Made by a program: the position numbers and the translations under genes
In this document: piece after piece, positions 12,586-24,871 of the stretch
Layout: each line of letters starts with the position of its first letter
Position numbering within the stretch: position 1 is the first letter of the stretch
Origin: Proteles cristata cristata
Taxonomy: Eukaryota > Chordata > Mammalia > Carnivora > Hyaenidae
Direction: 5' to 3'
DNA: 64,000 bases
Assembly (NCBI GenBank): GCA_017311185.1
Contig: JAESUZ010004136.1
Coordinates: forward strand, 1,240,001 to 1,304,000
Notes under the pieces: generated by a model
What the model saw: only the letters and a program-made list of their open reading frames with translations
The model's database searches: none
What the model was told of the DNA's origin: nothing

Positions 12586-15500
12586 TATTTTTATTTCTTT
12601 CTAGGAGAGAGAGAGACAGCGTGAGCAGGGGAGGGTCAGAGAGAGAGGGAGTCACAGACTGAAACAGGCTCCAGGCTCTGTGCTGTCAGCACGACGCGGG
12701 CTCGAACCCACGAACTGCGAGGTCGTGACCTAAGCGAAAGTCGGACACTTAACCGACTAAGCCACCCAGGCGCCCCAATTCCTGCTTCATTTTACAAAGT
12801 AATTCCAGGAAACCCATGGTATATTTAGAGCTCAGTTGCAGCAGCTATTCTTAACCTATATTTCTGATTTCTGATAAGTAGTCCCCATCTCTCTGCATGG
12901 CTCTTGTTATCTTTGTATCTACATCTTTTAAAGTAAACTATCTCAAAAAGTTTCCAAGTAAGTGGAGTATGAATAAAACACAACAGTTTATCTAAAGATA
13001 GGCTTCTGAGCTGATTACCTTCCAAAAGAGCCCTCTCTAAATATTACCCATGAAACCTCTTGGAACAGACAATTCTCTTATAACTATCCTATTTATGCTC
13101 TCCTAACCCCATTCATGCACACTGGAATTTTCTGCAGGCTGGTGGGTATCAAAGGTACAAACTGTAAAAGAGGAAACACACTGACAAAAGAAGATAGGAC
13201 TAAGTCAATGTTTGCAAGACTCCAGAAGACTTTCAAATTAAAATAGAATTATATCTATATGAAGTGATGTGGGCTGAGGGAACAGTTTAAATGACCCATA
13301 TACTTAAAAACAAACTATGAACACGAGGCTCCTGGGTGGCTCAGTCGGTTGAGCATCTCACTCTTGATTTAGGCTCAGGTCACGATCTCACAGTTCGTAG
13401 GTTTGAGCCCCACCTCAGGCTCCACTCTAACAGTACAGAGTCTGCTCGGGATTCTCTCCCTCCCTCTCTCTCTGCCTCTCCCCTGCTGACCTGCACACAC
13501 TTTCTCTCTCTAAATAAATAAATAAACTTAAAAAAAAACTATGAACATATATTATCCATTTTTTATTTTTAAAAAATTTCTAAAAATCACTTTATTGGGC
13601 TACAATTTACACACCATACAATTCACCCATTTAAGTGTAAAATTCAGTGGTTTTTGGTATATTGTTAATTTCTTAAAAGTTTTTTATTTAAGTAATCTCT
13701 ATACCTACTGTGGGGCTTAAACTTACAACCTTGAGATCAAGAGTCGTATGCTGCCAGCCTGGCACCCCGGTACATTGTTAATTTTTAAAAATTGTGGTAA
13801 AACATAGCAAACTTTGCCATTTTAACCATACAATTCAGTGACATCAATTACATTCCTAATGTTATGTGACCATCACCACTATTATTTCCTTTTTCATGTA
13901 ATTATAAACATGTAAGTTCCAATCATTTTATCTCAAGTATTAGGTAAATTGAACTTGCCATAACTTTTATCTCTGGGCACTTACGCAGTTCAGATCTCAC
14001 ATACAGACAATGGTGGCCGTGACCTAGTTAAGAGTCAAAGAGTTGCACTGGAAGAATGAATGAGAACTCATTCTGATGAGTTTAATACAGTCATCAGGGA
14101 AGAGAGCTACAGTAATGTGAATGGTAGAATTAACTCAACAGATTATAGCCTTTGGTATGCATTTGAAGCCTGGCACATATGGGCCAATTTTCATTGCTAA
14201 ATGGGCTGTGATAGATATTGGGGAGGAGAAACAGGAGAACATAGACACTAGAGCTATAAAATAGTGTCTGCCTCATAGAATTGTAATGAGGACTGATGGG
14301 TTAATAATTTTTAAATAAAAAAAATGTTCATTTTGAAGAGGCAGAGAATGTGCAGGGGAGGGGCAGAGAGGAAGACACAGTATCTGAAGCCGACTCCAGA
14401 CTCTGAGCTGTTAGCACAGAGCCTGACGGGCTCAAACTCACAGTTGTTGAGATCATGATGTGAGGTGAAGTCGGACGCTTGACCGACTGAGCCACCCAGG
14501 TGCCCCGATGGGTTAATATTTGTAAATTTCTTAGGGGAGTCCCTGGCACATGGTCAAGGGTGCTTTGTTCCCTCTTGGAAGGGCTGTTAGCTGCCAGGGG
14601 GAGTCAGGGGCCTTGGACCTAGCTGCTTCTTACCCTTCCCCATTTAACAGTGACATACCAGATGTGGGAGCCCTTCCCTCACAAACACCTGAATTAACAG
14701 TGACTCGCTCAACAAAATTCAGAGGATACTAGAGTCAATGAGAACACATTTAAAATAAGAAAATAGATTTTTCTTGAATTATTTATCATTACAATTGAAT
14801 TCTGTGCAAAAAGACTATCCATGCATTTCACAATTCATTCTGACCCTTTAAATAAATTAGAGGACTCTCTGTGTGTTGTAAGGGATATACCATTTAAAAT
14901 CATAATTGTTTTTATAGTTATAGCAACAAAGAAGTATTTCACAGAAAACAGGGCAAAGAGATATGATACTGAAATTTATTATTTCTTTATTTAACGTTTA
15001 TTTTTTGAGAGAGGGAGAACATGAGTGGGGGAGGGGCAGAGAGAAAGCGGCGGGGGGGACAGAGGATCCAAGTGGGCTCCGTGCTGACAGCAGAGAGCTC
15101 CCTGTGGGCTCAAACCCACAAACTGTGAGATCATGGCCTGAGCCAAAGTTGGACGCTTAACCGACTGAGCCACCCAGGCGCCTCTGAAATTTATGACTTC
15201 TTACTCAAATGAAGGAATAGTAGTTCGTGGAATGTAATCATAGACACTGGAAGAAACCAAACCAAGGCCTGAAAATTCTTGATTCTAAAAAAATAAAATA
15301 AAATAAAGGGAGGAGCACTTATTTTCAAGCAAAAAATGACCAGTGAAGGGAAATGAGAACATGTTATAAAGTTCATCAATGTCATGGAACTTGCTTCAGT
15401 AAAAATATAGTCATGTACATGTAATAACTTGCAGAAATAAAAACATGTAAAATTGCTAAAGTTGGTAAGTGTAATTGGACCTGACATAGGAGAGTAGGTA

Positions 15501-17189
15501 ATGCTTAGTGTGGTAAGAATGTGGTAGAGCCAAGACTACGAGGGCTTCAGTAAGAGTTGGTTGTCCATTCAGAACTGTGCTAGGTGATTTGATAAATAGA
15601 AAAGAAGTATGAAACAAACCCTGCCCTAGAGATGTTCATTATTTTACTGAGAAGATAAGACATTTATTCACACAAAACAAATGAGAGAACCACGGAACAT
15701 GTCACATCAAGGAGGACGGCTGCGCTTTGCACAACTTTAGAAGTGCCATTTATATCATGATTTATGTGAATGGCATCCCCTGGACTTGTGCAGTACACAG
15801 CCTGCCCAGCTATCCATGTTGGACCTTGGAATTATTCAGTCTTCATTCTCATTTATTTGCTTCCCTCAGAGTGAGTGGTGTACACAATAAGCTCCCGATG
15901 GCTTTCCACTTAGGATAACATCACACCATCTTAATTTGATCTATAGCCAAGTGTGACCTGGCTCCACCCAAGTTTTCCAGCTTTGTCTCTTGCTGCATCA
16001 GCCCTCCCAACTCTACGTCTCAGGCCAGTGTGAACTTATCATAGCCTCTTCAACACTCTGCGACAATCATGCCTCCTTTGTCCAAGCCAGAAACCTGGAA
16101 GTATCACTGATTCCTGCCTCTTTGCCACGTAATCAGTTTGTCTGGTTAATATCTCTTCAGAGCTTTCTCTTTCCCTTTGCCATTAGTATTCTTCAGGCTA
16201 TCTTCACATCTGGCCTTGGCTCTTAGAATAGCTTCCTAAGTGGTCTTCCTGCCTCCCATCTTGTTCCTTTCATGTTTTCTCCCCAGTGTAATCAGCGATC
16301 CTTCTTTACAAAGTACAAAAACACTGACACTCATGTTCAGATTAAATTCAAAATACTTAAAACAGTTTATTGGGCTCTTAAGTACTTTTGTGTCTGTTAA
16401 TCTCTTAGGCTTCTTTTCCCACCCCTTTCTTTGTTGCCCTCTTATATGATAGGCATACTGCATTCTCAGTTTTGGCAACATATCAAACTCTTGGTTCTTT
16501 TTAAAAAATGTGCGCTTATTTTTGAGAGAGAGAAAGAGCAAGTGAGCATGGGGGAGGGGTAGAGAGAGAGGGAGACAGAATCTGAAGCAGGCTCCAGGCT
16601 CTGAGCTGGCAGCACAGAGCCCAATGCAGGGCTTGAACCCACGGACCATGAGATCATGACCTGAGCCAAAGTCGGATGCCTAGTCAACTGAGCCATTCAG
16701 GTGTCCCAGCACTTTAGAATTTTTAACTCATTGTAATTCTCACAACAACTTTTTGAAGTAGTCCTAGAATTTGTCACCAGTTTACATATGAGGGAACTGC
16801 AGCAGAGATGTTAAGTAACCTTGTTGAGGGCTGAGAAGTGGCAGAACTCAAATTTGAACCCAAACAATCTCCCTCTAGATACATGCTTTTAACTACCCGG
16901 CTCGACATAGACAGTCATGTATAACAAGCAGGGCAAGAGAGTCCTATTTCTAAAGCACATTGTTTCTTCTCTATTCCTACTGGCCCCCAAACAGAAGGCC
17001 CCAGTCAGAGGCTAACACTGGCAGTCTAAGGTGAATGCTTTCCTGTATATTGATTAACTGTATGCAGAAATCACTTCTTCCAATACCTAAATGAACCACG
17101 GTAGCAGTTTCATAGTAAATGAAGGTCATGTAGGAAGATGTTTTATTTAAAAAAAACCACAACACTTTTTTTAAATGTTTTATTTATTT

Positions 17190-17227
<38 letters not shown>

Positions 17228-20200
17228 CAGCGTGAGCAGGGGAGGGTCAGAGAGAAAAGGAGATACAGAATCAGAAGCAGGCTCCAGGCTCTGAGCTAGG
17301 CCCGACGCGGGGCACCCACCCATGAACCGTGAGATCATGACCTGAGCTGAAGTCGGCTGCTTAACCAACTGAGCCACCCAGGCGCCCCAGAAGATGTTTT
17401 AGATTACTGTTGGAATTTAAAGTTTTAAAGCTTTGTAAAATTTAGGGGTGCCTGGGTGGCCCAGTCGGTTGAGCATCCAACTTCAGCTCAGGTCATGATC
17501 TCATCGCTCATGAGTTCAAGCCTTGTGTTGGGCTCTGTGCTGACAGCTCAGAGCCTGGAGCCTTCTTCAGATACTGTGTCTCCCCCTTTCTCTACCCCTC
17601 CCATGCTTATGCTCTGTCTCTCTCTGTTTCTCAATAATAAATAAATGTTAACAAAATTTTTTAAGCTTTGTAAAATTTATAATATTTAACATTTTATGTA
17701 ATAATTTTGAGTAACATTGAAAAGTAAAGAATATGTATGGTAGAAATCATTTCACTTTGTCTAAAAATACAAGGGCATCAAAGTATACTATCAAGAGAGT
17801 GAAGAGACAATTCACAGAATGGTAGAAAATATTTACAAAGCATATATCTGATTAGAGATTAATATTCACAATCTATAAAGAACTACAGCTTGGGGTACCT
17901 GGGTGGCTCAGCCAGTTATGCATCCAGCTTCAGCTCAGGTCATGATCTCACAGTTAGTGAGGTCAAGCCCTACATCAGGCTCTGTGCTGACATCTGAGAG
18001 CCTGCAGCCTGCTTTAGATTCTGTGTCTCCCTCTCTCTCTGCCTCTCCCCTGCTTGTTCTCTGTCTGTCTCTCAAAAATAAACATTAAAAATTAAAAAAA
18101 AAAAAGAACTACAACTTAATAATAATAAAAGAAATCGGGGCGCCTGGGTGGCTTAGTCGGTTAAGCGTCCGACTTTCGCTTGGGTCATGATCTCGCGGTT
18201 CGTGGGTTCGAGTCCCACGTCAGGCTCTGTGCTGACTGCCAGCTCAGAGCCTGAAGCCTGTGTCAGTCTGTGACTCCCTCTCTTTCTGACCCTCCCCTGC
18301 TCATGCTTGCGCTCTCTCCTAGAAATAAATAAAAACATTTAAAAATTTTTTTAAAAAATAATAAAAGAAATCCACTTAAAATGGGTAAAAGACTTACATA
18401 GATTACATTTCTCCAAAGAAGACCTACAAATGGACAATAAGCACATGAAAAGATGCTGAACATCGCTATCCATTTGGGAAATAACATGCCCAACCACAGC
18501 AAGATACCATTTCATGTCCATTAGGATGGTTATTATAAACAACAACAGTAACAATTATCAAGTGTTGGTGAGAATGTGGAAAACTGGAACTCTTTGCTGG
18601 TAGGAATATAAAATGGTGCATGGAAAGTCACCATGGAAAACAGTTGGTAGTCCCTCAAAAAGTGAAACATAGAGTTGCCACTTGGTCCAGCAATTGTATG
18701 TATATATGTATATATATATGTAGATGTACAGAAATATACACATATACTTATATGTGTATATGTACACACACACGTGCATATATACACACAAACATATGCA
18801 AAAGAATTGAGAGCGGAGTCAAATGGAAACCGGTACATCAATGTTCACGGGAGCATTGTTCACAAAAACCAATAGGTGGAAGCAACCCAAGTGTCTGTCA
18901 TCAGATGAACAGATAAACAAAATGAGGTATATATATCCAATGGACCATTACTCAGTCTTAAAAAGGAAAGAAATTCTGAAACATGGGACAACATGGAGAA
19001 ACTTGAAAGCATTATGCTATGTGAAAAAAGCCAGACCAAAAAAGGACAAATATTGTAGGGTTCCACTTATATGAGCTACCTAAAATAGGCCAAATCAGAG
19101 ACAGAAAATAGCATAGAGGTTACCAGGAACCTAGGGGTAGGGGGAAAGGGGAAGTTATATAGAGTGTTCGCTAGGGGATGATAAAATGTTCTGGAAATAA
19201 TACTGATGATGGTTGCGCAGTTGTACTTAATCCACCCTTAATTGTACACCTAAGAATGGTTGAAATCAGTTTTTTATGTATATCTTCTCACAATAAAAAA
19301 ATAAAAATTAAAAAAATTGCAAAGCAGAACAAAGAAGGTGAGAGGTAACTAGGGTGAGCAGAAATCCTCACTAGGGCTTAACAATGGACCCAAAGGCCTG
19401 TTTTACAGGTGCTTGTTTTTAAAGGAACAAAGCTGAGATGTGAAATATCTTTATAAGGCACAGCAGATACGTATATCAATTATATACATTTAATATAAGA
19501 ATGGCATTCTTTTTGGTCTGACATTTCCTTCCTGGTTTACATCTGTAATTGGTGTGCAAAATCAAAGTAATTAGGCCTGTGTTGTGTTAAAAGGAATAAA
19601 AAAAAAAAAGAGTTGTGATTACTTTGAGGCTAGTTTACCATGTGCTCACCTAGGTTAATACTTCCTTGAGAGGAGGAGTGTTCCTTGCTCATATGTATGA
19701 TCCCAGTGCTTGCCGGCTGGTAAACCCTGGTCCATGTTTCGAACGATCAACAAAGTTGTTTTTGTTGTTTTCGCCTACCTGGAATTGCACCGTAGGGATT
19801 AGAAGCAATGTCTTCGGTGTGGCACTGGGAAGAAAAATAGAAAAGAAACTAAAAGCGATAAAGTTGGGAAGGGAAAGAGTGTAAAGATTTCTCCTATACG
19901 TTTTAGCGACACTTCACACCGTTTAATCAGTTTTTCTAGAGGAGACAATTGTTTTATAGATATTCGGGTACAATACGTGAATTATTTTTAATATTAGATC
20001 GTACCTGCTGGGTCCTCAGTACAGGCCTCAGCGAGGTCATTAGCTGTCACGAGAGACCTTGCTTATCAGATAATGTGGCAACTCTCCAAACTGCTGTAAT
20101 TTATGGATTCTAAATTTTCATGCTTTCATTCACCAAGGATCAATCACCATGGATTCCTAAGGGAAAGGAAGGTAAGGAAAAATTTCTTTTCGTGTTATAT

Positions 20201-23200
20201 CTGCTTCTTTTCTCCTTTCTGCCTCCCTTATTACCTTCCTTAGTTCCTCTTGCATGACTATTTGTGTTTTTAGGACAGGCTTGTAATTAGAATAACAAAG
20301 TCTTCATGCTCAGTGTGCGTAAGGGATAAAAACATGGCCCTGGGGACTGATGATTATGAAGCACTAAGAGCCAATTCAAGGACTAGAAGTTTGGGGCAAT
20401 ATTTTCTCTAATAAAAATGACCTTATTCAAACAAAGATATTCAAACTTTTATAGGTGTATAAATTTAAACATTTTCAAAAGTCCTATTGTGCTACTGTCT
20501 GAGCCAAGGAACAGAGGAAAAGAATGATAGAGCAGAGGCATCTGCATAGAAGCCTAACTTTGATATTAAATACAAGGATAGAAGGAAAGAAATGGCGTGT
20601 CATTTGTATTGATCTTATTTTTCCTGGGTCAGATGTGGCATAAGGATGGAGGAGAAAATACACAAAGCCAAAAATTCCTTTGAATATATGGACAGGTGAC
20701 ATACCTGTATGGGGATAAAATATTTTACTGCTACAACTACAAACTGAAAATTTCCAAAATTGGGAGACTTACTGTACAGTAGCTAAATACTGTAATTAAT
20801 AATAAACACAACTAAGTTCAATATTATAGGCCCAGATAGGTGAATTCATTCTTTAATTTTTTAACATAAGAGTTCAAAGTTCTCTAGATTTAATTCAAAG
20901 TATCTAGGATGAATAACTCAGTATAGATTAATTTTCCAATTATATTTCTTACTTATTTATTTATTTTTGATTTTCCAATTATATTTCAAAAGACAATAAG
21001 CCCCTGCCTTCATATATATATATATATATATCCAGTGAGGAGGAAAAAAGGAAATACCAGAACCATCAGGAAAAAAATAACATGAAACATCATTGTGATT
21101 CTTTTAAAACTACTCTAAGCATACTTACACTTTATCTTTTTTGGTACTGTTAATGTATTTATTATGAAACTCAAATATATGTTAACAAATTTAGCTCTTG
21201 TTTTTATAGAGTATTGCCTTTCAGTGTATTTACTGAAAATCATGCATATTTGTTATTAAAAAGTCAAGTTATATTCAACAACTACAACCAGCCCAAATTA
21301 AAAATGGGCACATGACTTGAATAGACATTTTGACAAAGAACATGTACAAATGACATGTAAGTACAAAAAAAGACATTCGCCATCATCAGTGCTAGGGAAA
21401 CGGAAATCAAAACGACAGTGAAGCAACACTTCATACCTATTAGGATGGCTCTTATTTAAAATCAAACAATAAGAAATAACCAGTATAGGTAAGGATGTGG
21501 AGAAATTTGAATCCTTGTGCTTTGCTGGTGGGAATGTACAGTGGTACAGCTTCTGTGGAGAACAGCCTGGGAGTCCCTAGTCAGTGGCGATGATTACACT
21601 AAACTGTGCCCTATGGAATGGTTAATGTGATCATTTTTATTGTACATATATTTTACCACAATTAAAAAACTAAAGAAAAGGAATCAGGCAGTAAAGGAAC
21701 TACAAAGAAGAGATCAGCAAACTGTTTTAAATCCAACTTTCTAGAAAGAGCCTATGTTAACATTTGGTAGTCACTCTAATACTTCTCTTGCACTTTAAAC
21801 TTTTCGTTGTGAGAGAGTTCAGAAATTATCTCTATAGAAAGTATAGATAGTAGTATTAGCAACACTTACGAGCATAGACACGTTGATTTGGTGACCATGA
21901 GCTATGACCCAGGCATGAGCAGACGTGCTGTGTGCCTGCAAGGCTAACCAGCCTGAGTAGGACTCAAACTTGCAACTGTGGGCTCGTCTAGCACGATCTC
22001 ACCAAGCCACCCTAGTTGTAAAAATGATCACTAAATGAAACTGGAAAGGGTGAAAAGCCATGGATTACATTGTTACATGTATCCGAGATGAGCGTCGTCA
22101 TCCTCTCCTTATGCTATTAGGTAACTATTTATCTTAATTTGGCCTAACCCTAGGTGTTGTTGGGAATGCTTTCCTTTTATTCTATCTCACGTGTTTCTGG
22201 ATATAACATAAAAGAATCTTGATAATATTTGCTTTTCTAGATCACTGTGGTGGTATGTTTTTAAACAAAAGATGTAACACCCTCAAGTTGAATCGCCTGC
22301 TGCAAATTAGTAAAGTTTACGAAGTCAGAGGGCATTTTATTCCAGTTTGAACTCTGTCATCACCTTCCTTGTAACCTTAGACAAACACAACATCATTAGA
22401 GCCCAAATAGCAGTTAACTATTTGGGGTATTTCACAGTAAGGCAAAGCTAATGTAAAGAGTTGGAATAGCCAATCAAATGGCCAAAATGCAATTATGTTT
22501 TATGTGTCTTTCTCCACCTCCTCAACTTGCAGAGGACATTTATCCGGCAGTTATCAATGAAGAATGCCTGAATTTCTAAGCTTGCTCCACCATTCATTAG
22601 ATGTGTGATGATTTCTTAGCCTTTCCCAGCCTCCATTTGCTCATCTGTAAAATAGACATACTAATAGGGCCGACTTCATAGTCTTTTTATGACAGTCCAG
22701 TGAATGGAAAACAGTCCTGAAAACAATGTGTACATATGATAAGTGCTGGATGAGTATAAGCTAACTTTTACTATTATTGCTGTGATGATGACATACCTAC
22801 TGTAATACAAAGGACTTCCTTTTTTTCAAAGAATTTGTCTCTTTGGAGTAATATCAGAAATCTGAATTTGCATCCTTTCATAGTATGAGGCCGCCACCAA
22901 ATAGCCCTCCTAGCTCCCCTGGCTCTGAGATAGATCCTGATAAAATTTCTGAAATACACTCTTTAGTTGAAATCACAGAAAAGACCCAACAGTTGGAATC
23001 AGGGGAGATTAAAAAAAAAAGAAAAAGAAAAAAGGAAAACTCCATAGAAATGACAGGGCCTGAACTGAGCCCTGAAAGATAGAATTTACAGTGGCTGGGG
23101 GACACCTCCTGCCCTTCCCCGCCCCTCTCCATTCCCCGCCATGGGCTAGGTGGGCATCAGACTCCATGCTCCACAGTCTTTCTCCACATTTCTCACAACA

Positions 23201-24840
23201 GCCCTACCATGTCACGTGGATACTATTCGCCAAATCAGGGATTCAAACTCTTCCCTTAACTCCGAAGCCTTTCTTGCTTTCATGCTGTGCTGCCCCTTTG
23301 GTAATTACAGGTTGTATTATTCTCTGTCTTGGCCAGTTAGAGGCCTCTGAATATCCCATTCATTTTTTCCGTGAAAAAAATTTTTAGTGTTTAAAAAATT
23401 GTTAGTGAAATTTTTTTGCGTGTTTTTACAGATTCTTTCCCCCCATCATTTTCTTACCTGCACAAATGCTGAATCGTGTATTTGCTTTTTCATTTCAGTT
23501 TTGCTGACCTCTGTTCTTTCACAACTTAACTCAGGTGTGATGTCTTTGCTGAGGCCTCTTCTTCTGGACGTGGTCCCAACAATTCAACAGACGGCTGCGT
23601 TGGCTCTTGGGAGACTGGCTAATTATAATGATGACCTAGCAGAAGCAGTTGTGAAGGGCGACATTCTTCCACAGCTTGTTTATTCATTGGCAGAACAGAA
23701 TGTAAGACCTAAAAAAAAAAAATAAGTTATACGTGTATTTTTTTGATTAAAAAAATCTACTAGTTTGGGTAGAGTGGCAAACTGTAGGCGTTAGAATTTT
23801 AGGATGTTCATACAGCCTTTATCTCTTTGAACTGCACGTAAATAGTATCTTTAGGGTATTTTACTTTGGAAGTGAAAGGCAGCTTTTTCCCCATTACTGT
23901 TAACATAAGAAAACAGATTACACAGTTTTTATTTTTTATTTTATTAAAAAAAGTTTTTTAAAATTTATTTCTGAGAGAGAGAGACAGCGTGATCAGGGGA
24001 GGGTCAGAGAGAGAGGGAGACACAGAATCCGAAACAGGCTCCAGGCTCTGAGCTAGTTGTCAGCACCGAGCCCGATGCAGGGCTTGAACCCATGAACCAT
24101 GAGATCATGACCTGAGCCGAAGTCGGACGCTTAACCGACTGAGCCACCCAGGCACCCCTAAAAATATTTTTTAATGTTTTATTTATTTTTGAGACAGAGA
24201 GAGACAGAGCATGAGAGGGGGAGGGGCAGAGAGACAGGGAGATACAGAATCTGAATCAGGCTCCAGGCTCTGAGCTGTCAGCTCGAACCTATGAACGTGA
24301 GATCATGCCCTGAGCTGAAGTCGGAGGGTTAACCAACTAAGCCATCCAGGCGCCCCCGATTACACAGTTTTTAATGAATTATATATAAGGCAATATTTCT
24401 GCGTATGGGAATCTTAAATTTGTAGGATCAGTCTTAGAGAGGTGCATGGATCCCTAGGCAAATAAAGCATTGTTTTCAGCAATCTGTACATGCAGGTCAA
24501 ATCTGGTGAGTGGACACTGTCAGAGACAGCTTGGAAGCAAAAGGGAAGGGAAGCATACAGAAGGAAGGGGAATGTGTATCATGGAAAGTTTGAGAAGGCA
24601 TTTTATACAAGTGTGTAAGCCTGACAGTCATTTCAGGGTCATCTACGAGTGCCACAATTTTTTTCTCTCCTATGTTCTGTACTGTTTCTGTACACAGCCA
24701 CCTAATAATGGTTAAGGACCTTTCTATAGGTAGGGCCTTGGTCTATTTATTCCATTTTGTTGGTTTAATATAACCTAAGGATATATACTTTTTTTTTTAA
24801 GTTTAGTTTGAGAGAGAGAGAAAGAACATGGGGGGGGGGA

Positions 24841-24871
<31 letters not shown>

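Larger units (their letters stand above)
17690..19316 (+). mobile_element. Old LINE-1 ORF2 3' part, host of two nested SINEs
   Basis: Sense-strand L1 ORF2 remnants (for example AAAATGGGTAAAAGACTT, ACCATTTCATGTCCATTAGG and a late part translating to [13 protein letters not shown]) with many stops. Two felid SINEs are inserted at 17892-18102 and 18137-18356. An AT/CA microsatellite interrupts it at about 18693-18800. The left edge is uncertain; the right edge is an A-rich tail. Confidence 0.8.

Noticed and set aside
13336..13521. Repeated short open frames starting MAQSV or MAQWVKHPT and similar, found at many loci
   Set aside because: These are translations of the SINE head (TGGCTCAGTCGG...) and recur with every copy.
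18137..18230. tRNA-like sequence with A and B boxes
   Set aside because: It is the tRNA-derived head of a SINE with duplications and A-rich tail, not a functional tRNA gene.
22885..23082. 65-codon Lys-rich open frame before exon 3
   Set aside because: Short, low complexity, no homology recognised and no link by splice sites to SPAG6.
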